Below the pieces are notes generated by a model that was not told where the DNA came from, made no database searches, and saw only the letters and a list, made by a program, of their open reading frames with translations. From assembly GCA_031763025.1 (NCBI GenBank), contig JASSKH010000029.1, forward strand, positions 1,984,001-2,048,000: 64,000 nucleotides of DNA, written 5' to 3'. Numbering within the stretch: the stretch's first letter is position 1; each line of letters opens with the position of its first letter. The stretch is from Macrocystis pyrifera. Its lineage: Eukaryota; Sar; Phaeophyceae; Laminariales; Laminariaceae. Positions 1 through 10,057 of this stretch are shown here, piece by piece. The position numbers and the translations under genes are program-made.

Positions 1-42
1 GGACCGCTGGTGCGGAGGCTATGGCAGGAGGCGACCTCGCAG
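1..42 (+). CDS. COG2: COG2 exon, 5' truncated by window edge
   Basis: Reads GPLVRRLWQEATSQ, then donor gtggcg. It ends in phase 0 and joins the next exon, which begins AVKGITATYRM; plant COG2 has a comparable helix just before GITATYRM. The exon start lies outside the window. Confidence 0.75.
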
Positions 43-626
43 GTGGCGGGCAGTGCAAGGCCATCCTGCAGGTGTATGTCTGTTTGTTTAGGTCTATCTG
101 CGTGTGCTTCTGCGACCGTATGTATGTATGTATGTATGTATGTATGTATGTATGTATGTATGTATGTATGTCTATCTGTCTGCACGTTTGTCTGTCTGTT
201 CGTATATACGTGTCTGTGTCTATGTGTCCGTTTTGTTTTGTTTCGTGTATTCGTCTGTGTCTGCAAGACATGAGCCCTCGCCTACAATTCTGCTGCATCC
301 TCAGTGGTTTTTGAACACAACCTAGCTCTTATTTTATCGTGGTCTAGTGCAGGCACCCGCTGATTCAATACTTCGTGTTTCCTCGGGTGGGGCCGCGAGG
401 TGGATTTTGACGACAGTCAGCATTTAACGTGTTTGAAGCGTTGTGCGTTGTGAGGCGTCGGACCCGTAGCTCTAATTAGTATCGTAACTGTCGCAAGAAA
501 AAGGGCTGAAGGATTTCTACTTGTAACCGTAGTCCACTTGTGTGCATATCGACCAAGGCGGACGCTTCGGAGAAACTCGAAAGGTTTCCCTGCTTGGTTT
601 GCCCGAGTTCGGAAATAGAGAACTCG

Positions 627-667
<41 letters not shown>

Positions 668-2785
668 TTCCCATACGACTCCGCCATGCATGCATATATC
701 GAGTACACCCCCCCCATCTTGGTTTATTGGCACCAGAATCGCACGATAAAAATACGGTGAAAAAAACGATCGCACTCGTAGACTACATGCCACAGCACAC
801 TATTAGTATTGGATTCATCGTTCTGTTAATCTCTCCGCCGCGTTCCGCTCTTGTTGTGTTTTTTTTTTACGGTAGTTGTGCCGTCCCAATGATTATTTCG
901 CTTTCTCTCTCTCGCGATTATTTTGTTACTTGTTTTGGAGCGTTTTGTGAGTTTCCACCGGGGTTCACGGGGGAAAAACGAAACCGGCTTGTTTTTGTCC
1001 AAGTGTGGGGGGGCGGGGGGTACACGAATAACGAGTCAACCTGATTATAAAAAAATGTCGTTGTTTTTTAGTTCATCCCGGAAATTTCTCACCGTTGACC
1101 TTGCGAAGGGTACAAGCAACGTACGTACACAGAGGTCGTTCATCTCTTTTTTTTTTTTGTGTGTACTCCTGGTTTCCAGGACAAGTTATTCAAACCTTGC
1201 AGGCGTTCTGTTGCCGCCGCTACCGCTCCTCTCCTCGAAAGGGGATGTACACCGTGCATGACCCCATACGTATCCCGTGGTGCGATGGACGTATGTACCC
1301 CACACAGCTTGCAGAGATAAGCTTCGATGAAATCCTCGATCTCAATCACAGCTGTTTTTTTTATTTTAATTTTGTAGCATTTTTTTATGAGTATACCTGG
1401 TACATCCTAACGTGCTGCTTCTGTCGCGTGCGTGTTGTGTGGTCTTGTTTTGTGTTGTTTCGTTTCGTTCCAGGCGGTGAAAGGCATCACCGCCACCTAC
1501 CGCATGACGAACAAACCGGCCCCCCACCGGCCGTCTCCGTTCGTGCCCAACGTGCTCCGCGCGCTTCGGGAGTTCGACGCGAGATGGGGGGCGAGCTCGG
1601 CGAGCGGGGGACAGCAGGGGCCGAAGAGTGGGGGCGGGAGCGGCGGGTGGAAAGATGGTGTTGTTCTTGAAATCTGCGCCAGGTACGTTTGTACATTTTT
1701 TTTTTTTTTTTTCATTTTTGGCATTGCAGAACTTGGCTTTGGTTCTGACGAGCGCAAAATTTCCTCATTTCTGTGTTTCTGTTTTGTTTTTTTTTGGAGA
1801 GGGGGGAGTGTTGGGATTATTCGAGTTTTTTTCCACTTGCTGTATGCTCACCTTTTTTTTTTTTTTTAGCTGTGATTTTTGCGCGCAGTAGTCGGTCTAT
1901 TGCCGTGCACGTACAACCTTTGATCTACAGTAGCTCTGGACTTGAAATTAAGGGCCGCTTGGGTAAAACTATTAACACCAAATGGTCCTTACATTTTCGT
2001 CCACAACTACGTTATTGCGGGGGGGCTTATGTAATAAGCAGAACCCACGATGGACCCAAAAGGCCAGTTACCCCCCCCCGTGTTCCCCCGCAGTATTTAG
2101 TTCTGATTTATATATTCCCCCATATTAGTAAGAATTAATTTTGTTCTGGGGGCTCTGGAATACACAGCCGTCGAGGGGGTTTCCATTCCCTCGCGCCGCC
2201 TGAAGGGATTTGTTCCCGGTTTCTCGACAGGGTAGGCGAGGCAGTGTAGAGTGTAGATGTCGCTGCGCGTCGACATGTAAAGGCCGGATGAGATGAGATG
2301 AAAAGAAACACGGATAGTAGTATCATACTACCTGGGATAAGAACATCGTATGCCAGCAGGTGGCGAATTTGTGCGGATAGATCGTCATGTCGTGCTGGGT
2401 TGCGCAACACGTTTCCGGAAATGTCATGTCATGCTCGGTGGTAGAACTTGGTGCCGCGGAACGGCGTTCGGGTGTGTGGTATTTTGTTCCGCGGAGTTTG
2501 TCGTTGCTGTTCCACGTGTCATGCCATGCCGGGGTTTCACTTCCCGTGCCACCAAGTGGCACTTTGTTCCGCAAAATGTCATGCCGAGTAGCACTTTGTG
2601 CCGCATTTATGTCTGGTTGTGCCGCAAGCGGTCATGCCGTGTAACGTATTTTGGCCACAAGACGTTCTATGCCGAATAGGAACATTTTGCCCCAAAAGAT
2701 CGTACGGAGTAGGATTTGTCCCGCAAAAAATAACAGTTGTGCCGCAAACGGTAATTTTCAACCCATCCTCGCTTTGACCCGCTGT

Positions 2786-2845
<60 letters not shown>

Positions 2846-4471
2846 CCAGGTACCTAGAAATTGTATCGGAGTTACTGCTAACCGTGAGACAGATGGAAAA
2901 CACCCTCAACAAGCGGAGGGTGACGGCACGGAGGGGGTCCCGCGCGGGAGCTGCCGACCAGGGCCCGTCGGACAAGGACAAGATTATGATGCAGGCGAGT
3001 GGAACAACGCTTGCGGGAATGTTTCGCGGGTGGCGGCCGATGATGAGAATGCGTCGGCCCGCTGGACCGCTTGCGTGCCTGCCTGCCTGCCTGCCTGCCT
3101 TGAGGCGGTAGTTGAAGTTTATTAGAAATATATCTGTGGTGGTGGTTGGATGGAGGGCCTGTGTGTCCGCCGTGCCCGCCTACTTGCAACCGATGGTTTG
3201 AAAGTTCTTGGAAATGTATCGCCAGTGGTGGTGGGGCCACACTTGTCGGCCTTGCCCTGCTTGCCTTGTCCTGCCTGCCTGCAACCGGTGGTTGAAAACT
3301 CTTGGAAAATTCTCTGGCGGTCGGCGGTGGGAACACGATTTTGTCGGCCGACCCGGCCTCTACGGCAGGGGGAGAGGCACACCCCCATGTCCTCCTCTCC
3401 GGGTTTAGGCCGCTAAGGGGAGAGGCCGTGTGCGGTGCTCCAGAATAATCAAAGGTAGCCGCTCGCCGCAGAGGGCGTGAAACTTTCTTGCCCTACGGTG
3501 GCCCGCCTGCTTTGTGTGGATTGTCGGTTCGCAGGGCCGTGTTGAAGTGATCATTAGCCGCGGTGCTGCTAGAAATCGAGCCGAGCGATTCTTAGGTTGA
3601 GGTTGTTCGTAGCCTCAAGAAACGGTAGCCCAGAGTGCACGGCAGTCTATGGATGGATGCGTTTCAGGACATGTATTCATTGGCCTCCCACACGAACATG
3701 GGATTGGTCGCAGCAGTCGTATTGGCGCTCGTATACACTGCTGTGCACCTTTTTTTTTTACGTGGGGGCGATGGTTTTCTGCGGCGGTGTATTTTGAGCC
3801 CTTCCTGGGATGCGTTAGAGTTGGCCGTACGTGTGCTGCTTAGGCTTTACTGCTGCTGTGCGCGGGTTTTGGTTGGAGGTGGCGGCTTTTTAGGAGCGGA
3901 TGTATGGAGCGACTGCGGTTCGAGCGACGCGCTCGCTGTTTGCAGCCTTGGTTGGTTCGTCCCGTCTTTCGAAAAATCTACACGAGGTGACAGTTTCACT
4001 GGGTGGGTGGGGATAGGTTTGGAGGTAATTGTTTCAAACGAGAAAGGTAATCGTTGGGCGGGGTGATTGGACGTATTTCTCAGGGCTGTTCAAGTGGTGC
4101 TGTTGTTGATGATGATGATGTTGTTGTGGTCTGACGACGTCTTCTAACGCGTACAACTGCTCGCTCTCCTCTTCGCTCCCCCTCCCCCCCCCGCGAGGGT
4201 CTATGGTCATACGACTACGGCCATGCATGATAATGAAAACACCCCCCCCCCCCCCCTCCCACCCCCCCCGCTACTCCTCCCCCTCCTCCTTCCCCGCTTC
4301 CCCGCCATCATCCAACAGCTTCGACTGGATGTGGACGAGTTCGGAAAGGAGGCTGGCCGCCTCGGCGTCGACGTGTCCCGGTTCGCCCCCTACGAGCAGC
4401 TGCTGGAGGTGGTCGAAGCAGGCCGGGCCGGAGATGGTGGTGCCTCCGCCGGCGGCCCAACCTCGCGCTGA
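1..4471 (+). CDS. COG2: Conserved oligomeric Golgi complex subunit 2 (COG2), 3' part
   Basis: Subunit of lobe A of the COG tethering complex, which captures recycling vesicles at the Golgi membrane. Four exons are seen: 1-42 (cut by the window edge), 1474-1682, 2850-2994 and 4319-4471. The joined frame carries the family's C-terminal signature GITATYRMTNK, then EICARYLEIVSELL, DKDKIMMQ, LDVDEFGKEAGRLGVD and APYEQLLEVVE, in the same order as in plant COG2. Splice phases agree throughout (0, 2, 0). Intron 3 has a GC-AG boundary (donor GCGAGT at 2995). Intron 2 ends in a 57-base C tract just before the acceptor. The stop codon TGA ends at 4471. The part seen is about the last 180 residues of a protein that is usually 700-800 residues long. 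Convergent with the STK11IP-like gene. Confidence 0.93.
119..168 (+). repeat. ATGT microsatellite
   Basis: About 12 copies of GTAT/ATGT in COG2 intron 1; the flanks (TCTGTCTGTC) are worn relatives. Confidence 0.95.
672..707 (-). repeat. Family P fragment between two C tracts
   Basis: Short piece CATACGACTCCGCCATGCAT and GAGTAC, with a C tract of about 41 on one side (627-667) and C8 on the other. Family P orientation is given by TACTCGAT...GGCCGTAG on the element's plus strand. Confidence 0.8.
1474..1682 (+). CDS. COG2: COG2 exon with GITATYRMTNK motif
   Basis: The acceptor is cgttccag. The exon reads AVKGITATYRMTNKPAP, PFVPNVLRALREFD, then a glycine/serine-rich insert and GVVLEICA. The donor is gtacgt and the end is phase 2. 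The G/S-rich insert replaces the usual linker before the last helical domain. Confidence 0.92.
1939..2012 (+). repeat. Family H-like fragment
   Basis: AACACCAAATGGTCCTTAC and TTTTCGTCCACAACTACG resemble the right half of family H. In COG2 intron 2. Confidence 0.5.
2385..2760 (+). repeat. Degenerate minisatellite in COG2 intron 2
   Basis: Units of roughly 35-45 bases built on CACTTTGTTCCGCAAAATG and GTCATGCCG recur about eight times with many changes. Confidence 0.75.
2787..2843 (+). repeat. C57 tract at the COG2 3' splice site
   Basis: Unbroken C run ending six bases before the intron's last base; only GGCCAG separates it from the exon. Confidence 0.97.
2850..2994 (+). CDS. COG2: COG2 exon with DKDKI motif and GC donor
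   Basis: The acceptor ggccag follows a 57-base C tract. The exon reads YLEIVSELLLTVRQMENTLN, then a basic stretch, then SDKDKIMMQ. The next intron starts GCGAGT instead of GT. The exon is 145 bases (1 plus 48 codons), so it enters with one base and leaves in phase 0. Confidence 0.92.
3064..3340 (+). repeat. CCTG run and three ~100-bp tandem units in COG2 intron 3
   Basis: GCCT repeats at 3071-3102, then three units with GGCGGTAGTTGAAG, CCGATGGTTTGAAAG and CCGGTGGTTGAAAAC, each followed by CTTGGAAAT or a variant and a GTGGTGG-type end. Confidence 0.75.
4193..4241 (-). repeat. Family P fragment before the last COG2 exon
   Basis: Carries GGTCTATGGTCATACGAC and GGCCATGCATGA, flanked by C tracts on both sides (4184-4192 and 4242-4256). 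It lies in the last COG2 intron. Confidence 0.85.
4319..4471 (+). CDS. COG2: COG2 last exon
   Basis: A pyrimidine-rich stretch ends at catccaacag. The exon reads LRLDVDEFGKEAGRLGVD, RFAPYEQLLEVVEAG, then a short G/A/S tail and a TGA stop. This matches the family's last conserved helix pair (LDIQEYG and IASYRSL in plants). Confidence 0.93.
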   Translation, partial: LRLDVDEFGKEAGRLGVDVSRFAPYEQLLEVVEAGRAGDGGASAGGPTSR

Positions 4472-6320
4472 TTGTGTTCTGTTCCTGGCAGGGTTGTCGC
4501 GCCAGGTTGTTTCCTCCCCCCCCGCGATAGCCCGTGGTGTCCCACAACCGCGAACAGAATGACATACAGTAATTGACACAATGACACGGATGCGGAAGAA
4601 GCGTGGATTTTTGTTGTTCGTTGCTCGCCGGAGTTTTTTTTTGTTTTGTTTTGTTTTTGGAAAAAGCCTTTTGGAGGTCGGGTTGTCTTGTTTATGAATG
4701 GGAGGGACCTGGTTTTGAGGAATTTTCTGAGAATTTTCGTTTCAGACGGTAGTGCGAGCGCTGTGAAGGGCAGGGATTTACGGGGGGGTGCCGTATGTGT
4801 GGGTTGGGTTTTATCCCGAAGCCGTGTGGGTCGGGCTTTATCCCGAACCCGAAAGGAAAAAGGATTTTTCCAGGAAGTTTCCTGGACCCATGGGAAAGAG
4901 TTGACGATGTCTACTGTTTCTGGGGGACGTAGCAGTCAGAACCTACTTTGAGGTGTACACATGTGGGTATATACCTGGTATGTTTTTCAGGTGCGTCGTG
5001 GGTTCTGGTTACTATACGAGATGGGGTAGCACGTATTTGCCTTACCAGGCAGTTTTGTTTACTGCTGGGGCTTCTCAACTCAGAAACTACGTATTAATAA
5101 TATCATTTGTTTTTTACAGCATTTTTTTTCGATGTTATAGACCTCGTAGGCCATGGTATTGCTGGTCGGGAAATATGCGTGTACTTTCCCCAAAGCCGTT
5201 TGTGGGGAGTCTCAGAAAATACGGTTGAGGAGGGGACCATAGTAAATAGGACCTACCGTAACCCAAAAACCTATATGTTCACCTATTTCTACTGAAAATA
5301 TTTGGTCCTATTTACTAGGATCCCCGTAATAGAGTAGGTACGCTCCTATCTTGGCATGCGTCTTCTGCGAAACTGATCCTACTCTAGTTCTTAAATTTCT
5401 TCCGCGTCCGTCGGACGCTGATTATTTTAAGAGACGAAAATGCTGTCTCGAGTTCCGGTTTTGTATTTGTTCGAAGAGGGGATCTGATTCCATGGAAACG
5501 TTTGAAGTTACCTCCCGGGGCAATGGTGGGGCGGTGGCGGGGCGGCGGAGGGAGGGGGGGGGGGGTTGGAGAGGGGAAATGGACGGGCTGTGTGTGTTGA
5601 TTTTAACCCTGACCCGAAGGACCCCGAACCTGGACGCGGAAGGAACGTTCCCAGAAACGTTCTCAGACGAGATCCCTTCTATCCAGTAGTCTACACTTGT
5701 GATCCAACTGTCTCCCTGATCAGGGATCGGGCCATAGGTAGGGAAGAGGGTTACCCTTTTACGGGGCTGTCTTCGGTAATTACCGCGGTGGATATTTTTT
5801 TCAACCTTTGCATCCAACTATTTTGAGTCGTTGACTTTATGAAATCACACATGAAAACAAAACAAAGGTGGGCTCCGCGGGCTTCGAATGCACCACTTGC
5901 TTCCCTTTACGAGTAGAACCTTTCGAACTGATTTGAGCACGAGAAAATGTGATATTTATCCACCGCAGTTAATTTTCTAGGTGATTTCATCACGGTTCGT
6001 AATCAGCCGTTATTATAGTAAAATATTTACTCGCCGATTTTTCACGTCTTCTTTTTCTATATGCCGTTTTTTTTAAAGCTTCATGGTACGTAACGTATCG
6101 AAGTTTTACCGTAGAAGCCCAAAAAATGAAAAAAAAACAAGTGCCGAAGACACCCCTGCCCCCTGCCCATTTATTCATTCCAACGTGTAGGCCACTATAG
6201 CGTGAGCGGCCGGCCCTGTATACCTCACCCAAATACGGACCGGTTGATGTTTCGTTCGCGCAAGGCACAACAAACTTATCTAAGGTAGCAGGTACGTATT
6301 GTGTGGCGGTTCGCATTGCA
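4472..6320. other. Intergenic, no gene recognised
   Basis: Downstream of COG2. Holds one family M element (5232-5331). The rest shows only short, unsupported open frames, including a proline-poor G-rich one near 5550. Confidence 0.6.
5232..5331 (+). repeat. Family M MITE
   Basis: GGACCATAGTAAATAGGACC at the left and GGTCCTATTTACTAGGATCC then CCGTAATAG at the right; near-palindromic ends around an AT-rich core with TACCGTA and TTTGGTCC. Confidence 0.88.
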
Positions 6321-6325
6321 AGATT

Positions 6326-7400
6326 ATCACTTTTATGAAACTGAGTCTCTATTTTGGAAGTTGCAGATCTGTCTGTCGGTCTGTCCGCATCTCTTATATT
6401 TTCGAATTTATATTAGTTCGTTCCAACAATCGATACATTGGTTCCCTACAGAGGATGTTCGTACGAGGTATTCGACTCTTACATACCCTTATATACTAAA
6501 ACATACCATACCACCAGGCCATATTTAGCCTTAAAATATATCCAACACACCGTACCAAGAACGCGCGGAGATAATCACGCCTCCGCCTTACCGAAGTCCT
6601 GGCCACTACGACGTGGGGAGCGCAGCTGTGCCTTGCCGACTCGACTCCGACGTACCGCCGCCTTGCATGAGCGCCTCACGTGTTCTTCACATGTGTGTTG
6701 AAACGTTTTGATTTTTTGTGTGATATTGCTTCTCGATTCGGACTGCGTGCCTTCTTGTTTCCGTCTTTTTGCTAGAACGCATTTTGCAGAAATGTTGCAC
6801 GGCGCGTCCAGCCTTTCGAGTTCTGCGCAGCTACATTTATGGTAACTGTTCGGTCGACAGAGTGTTGTTTACGGGGTGCATGTACGTAACGATCATTGGC
6901 GAAAAGTCAACTTGTGTGCCTTTTGTCATCTTGGATTTCACTGCGGCGTTTTATTTGGTATGGCTGTGTTCGCGACACGTCGAGGTCATCGCAATCTGCG
7001 CGATGCGACTGTGAAGTTATGTTTTGTTTTTTTGCTTCGAAATAGCGGCAACTGCAGCATCTTCAAACAAGTAATATTCTACGTGGCAAATATCGACGTC
7101 GCGAGATAATTTTCATACCTCGGTCCAACCTTTTTTTATTATATGGTAACACCTAGGGAACAGCAGGGCAACCCTTGCCCTGCCCTAGATATAAATAATA
7201 TATCCACCACGACGTACCACGATACCATACCATCATCGTATTAGTTCGTTCCAATAACCGACATATTAGTTCGATACAGAGGTTATTCATACGAGGAATT
7301 CGACTCTTACATACCCTTATATTCATGCTACCAGGCAATATTTAGCCATACAATCTATCCAACACACCGTACCACTATACCATGCCATCAACATATCATA
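6326..7400. repeat. Two direct copies of an AT-rich dispersed repeat
   Basis: 6400-6560 and 7225-7375 share ATTAGTTCGTTCCAA, TATTCGACTCTTACATACC, CCAGGC and ATCCAACACACCGTACCA. The part before the first copy (6326-6395: GGAAGTTGCAGATCTGTC) recurs inverted at 45590-45645. Confidence 0.78.
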
Positions 7401-7429
7401 TCACATACCGTGGTTTTTTTATATAATAT

Positions 7430-7745
7430 ACCATGGTATCCACCAAACTGTATCATGATACCATAAAACATACAATATCACGTACCGTGCCACACCATAC
7501 ACCATGCCACGCCATACCGTACCACGTACCAAACCATACCCATACTACCACTCGAGGGGCTCAACCTATGATACCTCGCGGGCGTTTATTACCTTCGGTG
7601 TTCCTTGGCCTGGCAGTCGGAACAGTAGCACGGCAGGGCTGACCCTCGACCCAGTTCAACACGGGCGTTCATCGCCTTCGATGTGCCTTAGCCTGGCAGT
7701 CAGAACAGTAGCACAGCAAGGCCGGCCCTCGATCGAGTTCAATTT
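7430..7745 (+). repeat. Composite repeat: CCATA run plus 80-bp tandem units (inverted copy at 44700-45115)
   Basis: A CCATA/CATAC-rich part is followed by two and a half units of about 80 bases with CCTGGCAGTCGGAACAGTAG and GACCCTCGACCCAGTTCAA. The same arrangement lies inverted at 44700-45115. Confidence 0.85.
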
Positions 7746-8089
7746 CCAACCCTCGCAATGAAGGCATTCGCGCGAGAGGCATGGGGTGGTGCATATCTGG
7801 ATACAGCAGAATTCATTACTGTATGCAAGACGTTGGGGTATGGTTGCTGCGGAGACTGCAGTCCCCCCGCCGAAACTTCACTCGACTTGGTGGAGTCGTC
7901 TGTCTCAATACCTCGAACCCGTCACACGCCAAAAGCGCCATAGGGAAATATACCAGTGGTCGGTTTGGCCGCTTGTTGACGGCATCTGTACATGAAAAAA
8001 CGAAACCAAAACGCAGGCGGTAGTAGTATATCTTATGACTTGGGATCTGTATGGGTTCGAGAAAAAAACGAGGATCTGGGGCGTTTCGC

Positions 8090-8345
8090 ACACGGATTTG
8101 GCCGTGGGTGTGGGGGCAGGGGTCTACACAGGGCGGAACCAGCCGAGGAAGCTCGGGCCGGCGCGGGCGAGGGAGGTGATGGTACCGAGTGCGACGGGAT
8201 TGGCCTTCACTTGGAAATCGAGGGGTCTGGCCCGGTGGGAGGGGACAGAGAGAGCCAGGCCTCGGGCCATCGGCGAGAGCGAGGTAGAGGCCACCTCGGG
8301 TGTCGGCGGCCGCTGGCGGTTGGAGGGGGAGTCGTGAGGACGCGG
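8090..8345. other. GC-rich open region of unknown meaning
   Basis: Unlike its AT-richer surroundings this stretch is GC-rich and open on both strands. Plus frame: YTGRNQPRKLGPARAREV; minus frame: FQVKANPVALGTITSLARAG. No match to a family I know and no clear splice sites. It may be an orphan exon, a CpG-rich regulatory stretch or chance. Confidence 0.25.
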
Positions 8346-8465
8346 GCGGCCGCTCCGGCGACCAGGCGTGGAGTAGTTGTCGAACACACGAGCGAAGCAA
8401 GAAGCGTGTCTCTAACCCCAGCCTTCCGCGTTGCATCTCTCGAATTTGTACGATAATATACATGG

Positions 8466-8545
8466 GTTTTTGAAAAGATCTGGTCGAGAGCGTTCCGAAA
8501 ATATAATGTCCGACTCGAGCACCCTTTTACCGTTTTGTCGAGAAA
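8466..8545 (+). repeat. Repeat shared with 13034-13115
   Basis: GGTCTGGTCGAGAG-type start (AGATCTGGTCGAGAGCG), TTCCGAAAATATAATGTCCG, AGCACCCTT; the second copy has TTCCGAAAACATAATGTTCG. Confidence 0.8.
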
Positions 8546-9085
8546 CCAAGCGCTGCGAAACAGCGGAAGGAGGTGTGAACACCCGCGGCGCGGCATGATG
8601 GTTCTTGGGGTGTTGGTGTGCGCTATTCGTAGCGCCGCAGTTATCACTCTCTTAAATGGCTACAAATGCCCTCAAAGGGTTGCACGGCTCGTCGTCGTCC
8701 AACAACCGCAAAAAGCCTGGAGATCCCTCATATGGGCGTAGAGCGTCTCGAAGTGTGTTTGACGAAATAAATTCCACACACACCACAGCGTTTCAGAAGA
8801 CACAACAGGTTCAATGAACATGCTGCGCTTTTGCATCTTGCCATGCCAAGCTCGAGCCCCCCACGGGTAAGCGGTGACTACGGCGTACAGCACAGCACGA
8901 GCTCGCAGCCACCCCATCACAAGGCCAACAAAAATAACCCTATTTGTTTTTCATTGGTACTGCCGCCAAAAGTGTCCAGCTCTGTGCCAACGTAATCTGT
9001 CTCCAAAACTCGTGTGCAGTTCTTAAGGGGTTGTGGTGACGGCCTCTCACCCCCCGAGAGAAGAAGAGAGGGAAAACCTGCACAC

Positions 9086-9312
9086 GTTGGACAGATCAGG
9101 AACATCACGATCTCGACCACACGCATCCTAACCTGCCGCTACGATAGGTTGCGCAGAGATAGACCCAGCCAAGAACACATGTCCCAGATCATGCAGGTCG
9201 TACGGTTCCCGCCAGGCAACATCAGAGAGCTCAATCATACAGATCAGGGAGCTAGCTGCCCTGAAATATCTAGACCATCACGTGGAATGATCTGCAGACG
9301 ATCTGTAGACGG
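9086..9312 (+). repeat. Family D element
   Basis: TTGGACAGATCAGG on the left; middle blocks CATCCTAACCTGCCGCTACG and GGTTCCCGCCAGGCAACAT; right end GATCTGCAGACGATCTGTAG. Downstream of the STK11IP-like stop codon. Confidence 0.82.
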
Positions 9313-9791
9313 GTGTGTGGAAGGCTATCGCTTCCACCAAGAAGCTTGCCGCCTCTGCCTGACCCTCTCGAGCGACAGGCGCAGCAGGGTCGAAGCCACT
9401 CTCTCCGCGCTCCCCCTCGTGCGGCACTGCAGTCGCCACTGACGACGGGGGTCGAACGATCGTTCCCCCTTCAGTTCGATCATCACCTGAATTTTCGCGA
9501 GTATTCGTGGCAGAGGGACACGTAAAAATCGGCGGGTTATATATACTCAGGTAAGTTGTCCGAATAATATCAAAGCACATCGATCTATTTGAGTGGTTGG
9601 CGACACAAAACGTGTTCTACATGTCAGATTGAGTAATTGAACTTACGGGTGACGGGGTACAGAACGAGGGCTTTGTTTGAACATGAAACAAGCTTCGAAG
9701 CTTAGAGAGGGGGGGGGGGGGGCTACACAGTCTGAAACTACCAGTAGACGAGAAAATTGAAAAGAAAGAACGTGGGTTTGGGGGGTTGGGA

Positions 9792-10057
9792 TCAGTCCTT
9801 TGATAGATCCCGGGAAGCGCGGTGTTGGATCCCCCCGTGGGCAAAGGCCACTCGGTTGTACGAAAATAGATGTGACGAACTGCGCTGAGAAAGCGCCTCT
9901 TCTAGGGTCTCCTCGATCTTCTCCGGGCAACACGTCAGGGAAGCAGACGCCAATCGAGTGAAGGAGGCTTCGACAAACCGGCCCTCGGACCTTCTGCACC
10001 GTACATCACGCCAGTCCCGCACATCGCACGGGAACCGGCCACGCGTGCCTCCAAAAC
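9792..10057 (-). CDS. STK11IP: STK11IP-like last exon
   Basis: The acceptor gatgcag plus two bases completes a serine codon in phase. Reads RFPCDVRDWRDVRC, SEGRFVEASFTRLAS, CPEKIEETLEEALSQ and ends at a TGA at 9794-9792. The family also ends shortly after this block (RLESFW ... EELFSIGL ... EAL). Confidence 0.75.
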
